From: Fibrobacteria bacterium AD312
GTDB taxonomy: Bacteria; Fibrobacterota; Fibrobacteria; Fibrobacterales; Fibrobacteraceae
Direction of reading: 5' to 3'
DNA: 64,000 nucleotides
Assembly (NCBI GenBank): GCA_001462345.1
Contig: LIUM01000008.1
Span: 1-64,000 of the forward strand
Made by a program: the position numbers and the translations under genes. Of this stretch, positions 34,104 through 42,532 are shown piece by piece. Numbering within the stretch: position 1 is the stretch's first letter; every line of letters begins with the position of its first letter. Below the pieces are notes generated by a model, which saw only the letters and a list, made by a program, of their open reading frames with translations, was not told the origin of the DNA and made no database searches.

Positions 34104-34134
34104 CTTTAAAGAAAAGGGTTTTTATATTTAAGTG

Positions 34135-36498
34135 ATGAATCAGGTTTTTCTAAAAAAAATAATTTTTCCTTTACTTCGTCCTATTTTACGAAATGGTCGC
34201 TTTCATTTCTCAAAAAGTCTCTCGGGATTTATCTTTGTCCTTTTAGGAATGCCTACTTTTTTGCAGGCTTACATCCCTGGGGAATCATTTGTCTCTTTGA
34301 CAGATGACCAAGGCTTATTTGCAAATCCAGCTGGGGTATCTGCATTTGATTCTAAAGGGGGGCTTTTTACTTATCAATACAGTGAAGAAAAAGTGCACCA
34401 ATTGCAATTAGGTTTTAATTTAGGGGCTTTAGGTTTCTCTTTTGATTATCAAACGAATCAAAAAGGCTTTAATGAATCTCGTTGGAATCTCACTCATTCT
34501 TTTCCTCTGTTTCATCGTTCTTTATTTTTTGGGCATCGTCTTACTGCGTTTCGAAGTGCCGATTTTAATGGAACAGCCATGACATATTCTCCTGGATTAT
34601 TATGGCGACCAGTATCTTTTTTATCTCTTGGGTTTGCGAGTTACGATCTTCTTAATATGAGCTCTCAAGAAATAGATCGCGTTCAAGAAATCGGAGCCGC
34701 GTTCCGAGCGGGCAGAAAACTCACATTGGGCTATGAGTCTCAAAATTTAAAAGATCATCAGGTCTTTTTACAAACAACGATTAGTGGTTTAGAGCTCGGT
34801 TTCCAAATCCCAGTTTATGGAGAAAACTCTCGCTATAAACTATCCCTTTCTTATCCTCTCGATGCCTACATAAATACAGCGGTCACTGTTTTTGATGATT
34901 TTATACCACGTCGATTGGCTTTAAGTTATCATCATTCCAGAAATCCAAATGCTTATTCTCGTGCCAATATTATTCGAGTCCCTTTAAGTCTTCCTGTGAA
35001 AGAAGTGCAAGATCGATTCTCTTTCTTCAAAGATCCTTCTATGAGTGTTTGGGCTATAAGAAATCATTTTGAACAAATTCTTCATGATCCTTCGACGGGA
35101 ATCATTATTTTTGATTTTTCAGGGTATACTGGTGGTGCTGCAATTTCAAAAGAAATTCAGCGTGGTATTTCTACGTTACGGGAGTCTGGCAGAAAAGTAG
35201 TTGCTTATTTAGATGATGTTCGTCCAACTGTTTTACTCGCGAGTGCCACAGCGGATCGGATAGTGGTAGAACCTTCCGCTCGTGTGAATTTAAGAGGCCT
35301 TGCTGGTACCTCCCTTTATTACAAAGGCTTTTTAGATTGGATTGGGGTAGACGTTCAGTTCTTAAGACACGGGGATTATAAATCAGCAGTAGAACCTTAT
35401 ACGATGGATTCTATGTCAGTAGAAGCGCGTTCCGATAGAGAGTCTTTATATAATGAATGGTGGAATGTTCTTATCGAAGATTTTCAAAAAAGGCTTCCTG
35501 CTGGGGTTCGAGTAGATGACTTTGTAAAACAACCATTATTGACAGCAAAGTCAGCAAGGGAACGCCAATGGGTGGATACGATTCTTTATGTAGATCAACT
35601 GCCTGCTTATGCTTTAAAAGAATTTTTTGGTTTTGATGTTCCTCAAGCAAAGGCTATTACTTGGGCCCCAACCAATCGAAATATTCTAGCGAACGATTGG
35701 GCGCCTCGTTCGAAGGTAGCTGTTTTGAATATCGAAGGAACTATTGATAAAAATACTGAAGTAGAGTCTATCGCCCTAATAGATGAAGTGATGCAAGAGG
35801 GTAAATACGAAGCATTGATTGTTCGAATTAACTCGCCTGGAGGCGATGCTCAAGCATCTGAAAAAATATGGCGTGCATTAAGGGTTTTGTCTAAGTCAGG
35901 AACTCCTGTAATCGCCAGTGTGGGTGATATGGCGGCTTCTGGAGGCTATTATATTGCCTGTGGCGCCGATCTTATCATTGCAGAAAAAACTTCTATTGTA
36001 GGTAGTATCGGCATTTTTGGCGGTAAAGTGAATGCTTCTGCTTTGCTAGAAAAGTTAAAAATACGTCCAGAGACTGTAAAAACGCACGAACATGCAGACG
36101 CTGAAAGTTTTAGTCGAAGCTTTTCAGAGGTAGAAAAGAAAGCCTTACAAGAATACATGGATGACTTTTATGCCCGTTTTACTAAAGTCGTTTCGGATGC
36201 CACAAAAATTCCACAAGAAAAGGTGGATCAAGAACTTGGTGGCGGTCGAGTCTTTATTGGAAAAACAGCATTGTCGAATGGTTTAGTTCATTCCCTTGGT
36301 GGTTTTGATGAGGCAATTGCTGCGGTAAAGAGGCTTGCGAGTATCAGAGAATCAAAGCAAATAGAGTTAGTGCCTTTAATCTCCAAAAACTCATATATTA
36401 ACAGAATTACATTTAAAAGTCTTGCCGAATTTGTCTCTTCCTTTGATGGAGATTTTATTTGGGCTTTGGAATCGGATTTATGGCCGCTATTGCAATAA
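34135..36498 (+). CDS. sppA: SppA-type signal peptide peptidase with N-terminal beta-barrel-like domain
   Basis: This 787-residue protein starts at ATG 34135; a GTG lies one codon upstream. After a hydrophobic signal, residues of about 45-300 form alternating amphipathic strands (LGFNLGALGFSFDYQ, LLWRPVSFLSLGFASYD) like an outer-membrane barrel. Two S49 peptidase domains follow. The first supplies the general base K416 in HGDYKSAVEPYT and the second the nucleophile S602 in DMAASGGYYIACGADL, the Lys/Ser pair of E. coli SppA. NSPGGDAQASE near 565 is the oxyanion loop. SppA normally degrades cleaved signal peptides at the inner membrane, so a fused barrel domain is unexpected. It overlaps the next gene. 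Confidence 0.85.
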   Translation: MNQVFLKKIIFPLLRPILRNGRFHFSKSLSGFIFVLLGMPTFLQAYIPGESFVSLTDDQGLFANPAGVSAFDSKGGLFTYQYSEEKVHQLQLGFNLGALGFSFDYQTNQKGFNESRWNLTHSFPLFHRSLFFGHRLTAFRSADFNGTAMTYSPGLLWRPVSFLSLGFASYDLLNMSSQEIDRVQEIGAAFRAGRKLTLGYESQNLKDHQVFLQTTISGLELGFQIPVYGENSRYKLSLSYPLDAYINTAVTVFDDFIPRRLALSYHHSRNPNAYSRANIIRVPLSLPVKEVQDRFSFFKDPSMSVWAIRNHFEQILHDPSTGIIIFDFSGYTGGAAISKEIQRGISTLRESGRKVVAYLDDVRPTVLLASATADRIVVEPSARVNLRGLAGTSLYYKGFLDWIGVDVQFLRHGDYKSAVEPYTMDSMSVEARSDRESLYNEWWNVLIEDFQKRLPAGVRVDDFVKQPLLTAKSARERQWVDTILYVDQLPAYALKEFFGFDVPQAKAITWAPTNRNILANDWAPRSKVAVLNIEGTIDKNTEVESIALIDEVMQEGKYEALIVRINSPGGDAQASEKIWRALRVLSKSGTPVIASVGDMAASGGYYIACGADLIIAEKTSIVGSIGIFGGKVNASALLEKLKIRPETVKTHEHADAESFSRSFSEVEKKALQEYMDDFYARFTKVVSDATKIPQEKVDQELGGGRVFIGKTALSNGLVHSLGGFDEAIAAVKRLASIRESKQIELVPLISKNSYINRITFKSLAEFVSSFDGDFIWALESDLWPLLQ

Positions 36499-37529
36499 CT
36501 ATTCTTCTTACTTTATTACTCTCTGCCTTTTGTTCTATTACAGAAGCTTCTTTTTATAGTGTCTCTAATACTGTTGTAGAATCTTTGCAAAGGCAAAAAA
36601 AATTTACTGGTAAATATATTGCTCACGTAAAAAAGAATATTGATACCTATATTGCTTCTGTATTAATATTAAATACGTTAACAAATACAATGGGCGTTTA
36701 TGTGGCTACGTCTCTTGGCGTGAATCGCCTTGGGTCCGTTGGTCAAATGATTTTGCCTATTGTTTTAACGGTCTCGATATTATTATTTGGCGAAATTACT
36801 CCTAAAACAGTGGGTGTTAAAAAAGCGAATAAGGTGGGGCCTATTGTTGCGGTACTTTTTTATTATATCACTGTTGTATTAAAGTGGACTGGTTTAATAT
36901 GGATTTGTATTACCTTAACAAAGCATTGGACTAAGCACGAGAAAAAAACCGATGTTAGTATTGAAGACATAAATAGCTTAGTAACTTTAGGCCTTAGAGA
37001 AGAAGTGATTGATCGCCAACAAGCTTCAGTGATTAAAAATATTTTAGCGTTAAAGTCAATCTATGTTCGAAAAATCATGACTCCTAGACAAGTCGTATTT
37101 TCTCTTTCTGGAGATATGTCTATTGGAGATTCTATTGATAAACGAGGGAATTGGCCTTTTTCAAGAGTTCCTATATATAGCGAAAGTAAAGATCGTTGGA
37201 TTGGAATTGTTTTGCGTCGCGATGTTTACAATAAATTAGTAGAAGGCGAATCACAATTGTTGTTAAAACAATTAATGCGTCCGATACAATTAATCCCTGA
37301 TAGTTTGACTTTAGATAAATTATTGCTTCGTTTCTTAAAACAACGTGGCCACATTGTAGGTGTTGTAGATGAATGGGGAGCCATCGCTGGGATTGTAACA
37401 CTCGAAGATGTTTTAGAAGAAATTTTAGGCCGTGAAATTGTAGATGAATACGATGAAACGGTTGACTTACAAAAAAAGGCTCGCCGTAAAAGTAAGGCTT
37501 TAGCCTTTATTCGCAAACAAGAAAAGTAA
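36480..37529 (+). CDS. CNNM/CorC-family membrane protein with CBS domains
   Basis: This 349-residue protein starts at ATG 36480; a TTG 21 bases upstream is also open. The N-terminal DUF21 domain has three or four spans and ITEASFYSVSNT near residue 25, where the conserved acidic and small residues line the ion path. A CBS pair follows: IMTPRQVVFSLSGD near 200, SRVPIYSES and VVDEWGAIAGIVTLEDVLEEILG near 300. The C-terminal CorC_HlyC domain is missing, since only about 30 basic residues follow the CBS pair. The family is linked to magnesium or sodium export. It overlaps the sppA end by 19 bases. Confidence 0.87.
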   Translation: MAAIAITILLTLLLSAFCSITEASFYSVSNTVVESLQRQKKFTGKYIAHVKKNIDTYIASVLILNTLTNTMGVYVATSLGVNRLGSVGQMILPIVLTVSILLFGEITPKTVGVKKANKVGPIVAVLFYYITVVLKWTGLIWICITLTKHWTKHEKKTDVSIEDINSLVTLGLREEVIDRQQASVIKNILALKSIYVRKIMTPRQVVFSLSGDMSIGDSIDKRGNWPFSRVPIYSESKDRWIGIVLRRDVYNKLVEGESQLLLKQLMRPIQLIPDSLTLDKLLLRFLKQRGHIVGVVDEWGAIAGIVTLEDVLEEILGREIVDEYDETVDLQKKARRKSKALAFIRKQEK

Positions 37530-37544
37530 GCAGCTATAATGTTT

Positions 37545-37988
37545 CTAGGTGAGATTTTTCCATTTATAAAAAAAACTCTTTAGTTTTTTCATAATAAAAG
37601 AATTCTTTTCTGGTTCAATAAAGAAGGTGGCAATACACGTTATAGGGTACACATTTAAGAAAAATTGTGGAATTAATAAAAAGCTAAATAAATCTTGTTG
37701 TGATAATGTATAAATGGTACTAATGTTACTTATTAAATAAAAAACAAGGAACAAAAAAGAATAAACTTTAAGAATAGTGGAATTGTTTTTTATAATGGAG
37801 AATGAACCTGTGAATATCGTAAAAAGAGGTATAAGAAAAGAAATCGCTCGAATCTTAAAATCGAAATCAATCATATTCGCTTGAAATGCTCCATAGAAAA
37901 CCAATAATCCATTAGTTATAAATATGATTGAGCAAAGTCTCAAGAGCCCTATGTTTAAAAACGTCGAGTTGCAATTAGGACATTTCAT
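37545..37988 (-). CDS. small four-span membrane protein, unrecognised
   Basis: This 147-residue protein starts MKCPNCNSTFLN, half of a zinc ribbon (a single CPNC), then has four hydrophobic segments and a basic tail (MKKLKSFFYKWKN). A good AAGGA ribosome site lies 6 bases before the ATG, supporting a real gene. It is convergent with the CNNM gene and divergent from rplM. The DNA is more AT-rich than its neighbours and reads like a recent arrival or fast-evolving orphan. I cannot assign a family. Confidence 0.65.
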   Translation of the reverse strand: MKCPNCNSTFLNIGLLRLCSIIFITNGLLVFYGAFQANMIDFDFKIRAISFLIPLFTIFTGSFSIIKNNSTILKVYSFLFLVFYLISNISTIYTLSQQDLFSFLLIPQFFLNVYPITCIATFFIEPEKNSFIMKKLKSFFYKWKNLT

Positions 37989-38257
37989 AGTAATTCCTTT
38001 TTATTCTTTAGGAAAACATTATCTATCAAATGTACTTAAAGCGTGTTGAAACGTAATGACAACAAATATGTATAAAACCCTTTTTGCGCTATATTGATTA
38101 TGCAAATTGATATAATTGATATAATAGAAAACGTTGATTTATAGGGCTTTTTCTGAAAAAACTACTTTTTTGCTCTTGTTTTTGAATTCTCTTATTCTAA
38201 ATTTTGTCCGAACTATTCAGAACGATTTGTTTTGATTTAACTTAATCGAGGATTTAC

Positions 38258-38692
38258 ATGAAGACCATTATGGTAAACCCCAAGACAGTGACTCACAAGT
38301 GGAAACTTGTGGATGCTGCGGACAAGCCTATGGGCCGCGTAGCAACTGAAGTCGCTCGTCTTCTTATGGGCAAACACAAGGCTATTTATTCCCCTAACGT
38401 TGATACTGGTGATTTCGTTATTGTTATTAATGCAGAAAAAGTAATGCTTAGTGGCAATAAAATTGATCAAAAAGAGTATTTCCATCACACAGGTCACATT
38501 GGTGGCGAACGTTGGATCAACTGCAAAGATCTTATGGTTAAGCATCCTACTGCGCCTCTCGAAATGGCTATCTGGGGCATGCTTCCTCATACCAATCTTG
38601 GTCGCAAGATGATGAAGAAATTAAAAATCTATGCTGGTGCTGAGCATCAACATGCAGCTCAAAACCCTGAAACCGTCGACTTGAAAGTCTAG
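38258..38692 (+). CDS. rplM: 50S ribosomal protein L13
   Basis: This 144-residue ribosomal protein carries KWKLVDAADKPMGRVATEVA, LMGKHKAIYSPNVDTGDFV, GGERWI and MLPHTNLGRKMMKKLKIYAG, all diagnostic for L13. GAGG precedes the ATG by 7 bases. The 270-base leader holds two overlapping TATAAT hexamers (38111 and 38120) as probable promoter elements. It is followed after 17 bases by rpsI, the near-universal rplM-rpsI operon. Confidence 0.97.
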   Translation: MKTIMVNPKTVTHKWKLVDAADKPMGRVATEVARLLMGKHKAIYSPNVDTGDFVIVINAEKVMLSGNKIDQKEYFHHTGHIGGERWINCKDLMVKHPTAPLEMAIWGMLPHTNLGRKMMKKLKIYAGAEHQHAAQNPETVDLKV

Positions 38693-38709
38693 GAACGGAG
38701 GATAAATCT

Positions 38710-39114
38710 ATCGCTACTGCAAAAGCAAAAAAGATCTACCGTGGCACAGGTCGTCGTAAGAACGCCATCGCCGCTGTTGTTTTAAGACCGGGTTCCGGCA
38801 AGCGTGTTATCAATGGTCGTGATTTTAAGGAATACTTCCATTCTGACGTGCAAAACATGATCGCTAATTTACCATTTGCCATTCTTGAAAACGCTGAAGA
38901 ATGGGACGTTGAAGTCACCGCTCGTGGTGGTGGAATCGCTGGCCAAATGGGGGCTGTTCGTTTAGGTATCGCTCGCGCTCTCGTCGCTAACGATGCTGAA
39001 GTCAAACCTGCTTTGAAAAAAGAAGGCTTAATGACTCGTGACGCACGTGCTGTAGAACGTAAGAAGTTCGGCCGTAAAAAGGCTCGTAAACGCTTCCAGT
39101 TCTCCAAACGTTAA
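38710..39114 (+). CDS. rpsI: 30S ribosomal protein S9, apparent AUC start codon
   Basis: The S9 reading frame is complete: (I/M)ATAKAKKIYRGTGRRKNA at the start, NGRDFKEYF, TARGGGIAGQMGAVRLGIARAL, and the invariant C-terminus KKFGRKKARKRFQFSKR that reaches the P-site tRNA. Between the rplM stop and this frame there is no ATG, GTG or TTG. The only codon at proper distance is ATC at 38710, 8 bases after a perfect GGAGG (38697-38701), and it is followed by the usual ALA-THR of S9. The first in-frame ATG is at 38848, in the middle of the conserved core, so it cannot be the start. Either AUC initiates translation or a G-to-C error lies in the sequence. Length is 134 residues. Confidence 0.9.
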   Translation: MATAKAKKIYRGTGRRKNAIAAVVLRPGSGKRVINGRDFKEYFHSDVQNMIANLPFAILENAEEWDVEVTARGGGIAGQMGAVRLGIARALVANDAEVKPALKKEGLMTRDARAVERKKFGRKKARKRFQFSKR

Positions 39115-39140
39115 TCGTTTACAACGCATTTCAAAAAAGA

Positions 39141-39168
39141 AACGCCTTCTATGCAAGGCGTTTTTTTT
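39141..39168 (+). terminator. rho-independent terminator after rpsI
   Basis: AACGCCTT-CTATGC-AAGGCGTT followed by a T run, 26 bases after the S9 stop. Confidence 0.85.
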
Positions 39169-39616
39169 GTGTATTTAAAACCGCCACCAGCTAGGTACAA
39201 CGTCCGCCCTCATGACTGAAAACATCACGTCGCAAACCATTATTTTTTGGTGCTGATATATGTTAAAAAGGTTTTTCATTGGCTAAAGTCACAAAAGTAA
39301 CGGACAGTGTACAGCTTCCCTATTAAACGAAGCTTCCTCAAAAAGTCACAAGGATGCATTTTTAGTAATATCAGCTTAACATAAGTTTTCTTAAAATAAG
39401 ATGATTTAAAATATTACGTTTTCTTTCATTTCCAATTTGATTTCTCTAGTCTCTTTATTTGTTTTTTCTATATTTGGCTCCAACTTGGATATTAAGTCCG
39501 AGCTAAACAATAAATCACCGGTTGACAAGAGTTGCTTCGGTGGCGAAATTAGGGAACTTTTTTTGCTTATGCAGCTTAGTTGTACGCCGGGTAGTATAAC
39601 CGATTAGGAGTCAATT
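39169..39616. other. 448-bp intergenic leader region before rpsB
   Basis: I see no open frame of substance here. AAAGTCACAA occurs twice (near 39286 and 39342). An 8-base inverted repeat GCTGATAT (39252) / ATATCAGC (39368) brackets about 110 bases that could fold as RNA. The last part carries the likely rpsB promoter and an untranslated leader. S2 operons are often feedback-controlled through such leaders, but no known element is recognisable. Confidence 0.45.
39522..39550 (+). promoter_or_regulatory. candidate promoter for the rpsB operon
   Basis: A perfect -35 hexamer TTGACA (39522) is followed by a 17-base spacer and GAAATT (39545), a weak -10. It would give a leader of about 60 bases before rpsB. 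Confidence 0.4.
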
Positions 39617-40351
39617 ATGGCAAATCTGCCTTCCGTAGAAGACCTGCTCGCAGCAGGCGCTCATTTTGGTCATCAGACACAGCGCTGGAACCCAAAAATG
39701 AAACCTTATATCCTTGCCGAAAAAAACGGCATCTATGTTCTTAACCTTTCAAAGACCCGTGATCTTTTAGATGCTGCTGCTAAAGCGGCTGCTCGTGTCT
39801 CTGCATCTGGAAAGAGCGTTCTTTTTGTTGGTACAAAGCCAACAGCTCGTCAAGTCGTAACAGAAGCTGCTACTGCTTGCAATCACTTTAGCGTAACCAA
39901 TCGTTGGCTCGGTGGTATGCTCACTAATTTCCAAACAGTTCGTAAATCTATCAAGCAAATCGATAAGATTGACGCTATGGAAAAAGACGGTCTATTCCAA
40001 GAATTATCTAAGAAAGAAGTTTTAGATATGACTCGTGAACGCAATAAGTTATTGTCTGTGTTTGGTGGTATTCGTGATATGGGTGCTATTCCAGGCTTAG
40101 TTATTGTCACTGATCTTAATCATGAAAAAATTGCTGTTGCAGAAGCTCGTCGTTTACACATTCCAATCATTGGCATTTGTGATACAAACGTCGATCCTAC
40201 TCTCGTGGATTTCCCTATTCCAGCAAATGATGATGCTGTGAAATCAGTGAAATTAATTATTGATTATATCGCAAGCAATGTCACTCCTCGCTCTAACGTT
40301 GCTAAAGAAGCGAACGAAGCAGCGAAGAAGTTTGACAACGGAGAAAACTAA
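39617..40351 (+). CDS. rpsB: 30S ribosomal protein S2
   Basis: This 244-residue protein carries LLAAGAHFGHQTQRWNPKMKPYI, FVGTKPTARQVV, NRWLGGMLTNFQTVRKSI, IRDMGAIPGLVIVTDLNHEKIAVAEA and GICDTNVDPTLVDFPIPANDDA, the ordered S2 signatures. AGGAG precedes the ATG by 7 bases. It heads the conserved rpsB-tsf-pyrH-frr run. The C-terminus is rich in Lys and Glu (EANEAAKKFDNGEN). Confidence 0.98.
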   Translation: MANLPSVEDLLAAGAHFGHQTQRWNPKMKPYILAEKNGIYVLNLSKTRDLLDAAAKAAARVSASGKSVLFVGTKPTARQVVTEAATACNHFSVTNRWLGGMLTNFQTVRKSIKQIDKIDAMEKDGLFQELSKKEVLDMTRERNKLLSVFGGIRDMGAIPGLVIVTDLNHEKIAVAEARRLHIPIIGICDTNVDPTLVDFPIPANDDAVKSVKLIIDYIASNVTPRSNVAKEANEAAKKFDNGEN

Positions 40352-40352
40352 A

Positions 40353-41246
40353 ATGCAAATAACTGCCTCTTTAGTAAATGAACTTCGCACCAAAACAGGT
40401 GTGGGGATGATGCAGTGCAAAAAAGCGTTGACTGAAACAGATGGCGATTTAGATAAAGCGATTGATTTGCTTCGCAAACAAGGGGCTGCTGTTGCCGCTA
40501 AACGTGCAGACAAAGATGCAAAAGAAGGCCGTGTATTTCTCGTTGAAGCAGAATCTCGTGCCGTTGCTTTTGAATTGAGCTGCGAAACAGAACCTGTTTC
40601 AAAAAATGAAGACTTTAACGATCTTGCTAATCTTGCTACAAAAGTTTTAAGCTCACAAGAAATCACTTCTATTGAAGGTTTACTTGAAGCTTCTGCTGAT
40701 GGCGTTAAAGTGAGCGATCGTCTTCAAGACGTGCTTGTTAAAATTCAAGAGAACATTAGTTTCCGTAAATTAGCTTCCATGAAACGCTCTTCAAATGAAG
40801 TGTTTGGTATTTATTCTCACATGATGGGAAAAATCGGTGTGATTACAAAGCTTGCTTTTGTAGGCACTCCTTCTAGTGAAGCTGATCTTAAACAAGTGGC
40901 TAAAGAAATTTCAATGCAAGCAGCGGCATTTGCTCCTGTTGCAGTGAAGGCTTCTGACGTTCCTGCTGAAACTATTGAAAAAGAACGCGAAATTGCTCGT
41001 GCTCAAATTGAAAACGCTGCAAAAGAATCAGGTAAGGCAACAAAACCTGAATTTGTAGAACGTCAATTAGATGGCCGTGTAGCTAAGGTTCTAAAAGAAA
41101 TAGTTCTTGAAGATCAAGAATTTTTCATTGCAGATAAAAATCCAAAGAAATTAAACGTTAAGGATTATCTAGAAAGCGTTGCTCCTACTCTTGGGCTTTC
41201 GAGCTTAAAAGTGGTAGAATTAATTCGCTTTGAAAGAGGTAACTAA
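40353..41246 (+). CDS. tsf: translation elongation factor Ts
   Basis: Read from ATG 40353, 9 bases after GGAG, this gives 297 residues. An open frame extends upstream into rpsB but is not used. The UBA-like start LVNELRTKTGVGMMQCKKALTE, DLDKAIDLLRKQG and ELSCETEPVSKNEDF (nucleotide-exchange core, FV replaced by VS) identify EF-Ts, which recycles EF-Tu from GDP. The C-terminal dimerisation domain is complete. It follows rpsB by one base and its stop overlaps the pyrH start (TAATG). Confidence 0.97.
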   Translation: MQITASLVNELRTKTGVGMMQCKKALTETDGDLDKAIDLLRKQGAAVAAKRADKDAKEGRVFLVEAESRAVAFELSCETEPVSKNEDFNDLANLATKVLSSQEITSIEGLLEASADGVKVSDRLQDVLVKIQENISFRKLASMKRSSNEVFGIYSHMMGKIGVITKLAFVGTPSSEADLKQVAKEISMQAAAFAPVAVKASDVPAETIEKEREIARAQIENAAKESGKATKPEFVERQLDGRVAKVLKEIVLEDQEFFIADKNPKKLNVKDYLESVAPTLGLSSLKVVELIRFERGN

Positions 41247-41962
41247 TGGGTAACGCACCAAGATTTTCTAGAGTTCTACTCAAGTTGAGTGGAGAAGCTC
41301 TTGCTGGCTCCAAAGGGCATGGCATTGATTCTGAAATTTTATCGACAATGGCGCATGAAATCGCTTCTGTCTTAAAATCTGGAGTTCAAGTGGCTCTTGT
41401 TATTGGTGGCGGTAATCTGGTGCGTGGAATTTCTGCATCTGCTGGTGGCATGAATCGTGCCGCCGGAGATGCTATGGGTATGTTAGGTACAGTCATGAAT
41501 GGGATAGCCATGCAGGATGCTTTAGACAAAGAGGGCGTGAATAGCGTTGTCATGTCTGCCATTCGCATGGAGCCTGTTTGTGAATTTTTTGATCGTCGTA
41601 AGGCGATGTCTTTATTGAATTCGGGGAGTGTGGTTATTTTCTCTGCAGGTACTGGAAATCCATTTTTCACTACTGACAGTGCTGCCGCTCTTCGTGCAAT
41701 TGAAACTGAATGTGATGTAATAATGAAAGCGACTAAGGTCGATGGTATTTATTCTGCAGATCCAATGAAAGATCCTACTGCAACACGTTTTGAATCCATT
41801 TCCTATAGTGAAGTGCTTCAAAAAGGGCTGCAAGTCATGGATACAGCAGCAGTTGCTTTATGCATGGAACAGAAAATGCCTATTTTAGTGTTCCAAATGA
41901 TAAAGGGAAACTTGACTAAAGCGACCACTGAAGGTACTTTAGGTACACTGGTGCATTGTTAA
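41246..41962 (+). CDS. pyrH: uridylate kinase
   Basis: This 238-residue bacterial UMP kinase converts UMP to UDP. It is an amino-acid-kinase fold with VLLKLSGEAL and VIGGGNLVRG binding phosphates, MGMLGTVMNGIAMQDAL as the hexamer and UMP region, and GTGNPFFTTDSAAALRA for acceptor binding. The C-terminal MVFNMK is here FQMIKGNLTKA. It is coupled to tsf by TAATG and followed after 34 bases by frr. Confidence 0.97.
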   Translation: MGNAPRFSRVLLKLSGEALAGSKGHGIDSEILSTMAHEIASVLKSGVQVALVIGGGNLVRGISASAGGMNRAAGDAMGMLGTVMNGIAMQDALDKEGVNSVVMSAIRMEPVCEFFDRRKAMSLLNSGSVVIFSAGTGNPFFTTDSAAALRAIETECDVIMKATKVDGIYSADPMKDPTATRFESISYSEVLQKGLQVMDTAAVALCMEQKMPILVFQMIKGNLTKATTEGTLGTLVHC

Positions 41963-41996
41963 TTTTTATTATTGCACAAGAAAGAGGAAAATAAAT

Positions 41997-42530
41997 ATGT
42001 CAGAATATGTGCAAAAAATGGAAAAAGCGGTCGAAGCGACTGAACGTGAATTTTCAAAATTAAGAGCAGGCCAAGCATCTCCTGCTATTCTAAATGATGT
42101 TAGAGTGGATTATTATGGCACTCCCACTCCTATTTCTCAAGTAGCAAAAATTTCAGTTCCTGAACCACGCATGTTATTAGTGAGCCCTTGGGAAAAGAAT
42201 TTAATGGACGCTGTCGAAAAAGCCATTCTCGCTGCTAATATTGGTGTTACTCCAATGAAAGATGGTAACTGTATTCGTGTGGCTCTCCCTATTTTAACTA
42301 CAGAACGTCGTCAAGAACTCGCTAAAATTGCTCGTAAGCATGCTGAAGACGGTCGTGTGGCAATTCGTAATATTCGTCGCGACGCTAACGATGCTATCAA
42401 AAAGCAAAAAGATCTTCCTGAAGATGAAGTCAAAAAACAACAAGACGAGATTCAGAAAGCGACCGATAAATACATTGGTATGATCGATCGTGTGCTCCAG
42501 GAAAAGGAAAACGACATTCTTAAGGTTTGA
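41997..42530 (+). CDS. frr: ribosome recycling factor
   Basis: This 177-residue protein splits post-termination ribosomes together with EF-G. Typical blocks are REFSKLRAGQASPAIL, VDYYGTPTPISQVA, LLVSPWEKNLMDAVEKAI and PLPILTTERRQEL-like ALPILTTERRQELAK, then the long helix RRDANDAIKK ... IQKATDKYI of the three-helix bundle. GAGG precedes the ATG by 9 bases. It is in its usual place after pyrH, and the next gene starts within or just after its stop. Confidence 0.97.
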   Translation: MSEYVQKMEKAVEATEREFSKLRAGQASPAILNDVRVDYYGTPTPISQVAKISVPEPRMLLVSPWEKNLMDAVEKAILAANIGVTPMKDGNCIRVALPILTTERRQELAKIARKHAEDGRVAIRNIRRDANDAIKKQKDLPEDEVKKQQDEIQKATDKYIGMIDRVLQEKENDILKV

Positions 42531-42532
42531 GT

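Noticed and set aside
38094-38125. Classical promoter TTGATT ... TATAAT before rplM.
   Set aside because: The spacer between the hexamers is 20 or 11 bases, outside the usual range, so only the TATAAT elements are mentioned under rplM.
40260-40352. N-terminal extension of tsf into rpsB.
   Set aside because: The EF-Ts N-terminus and a GGAG site fix the start at 40353. The extension is only an open frame within rpsB.
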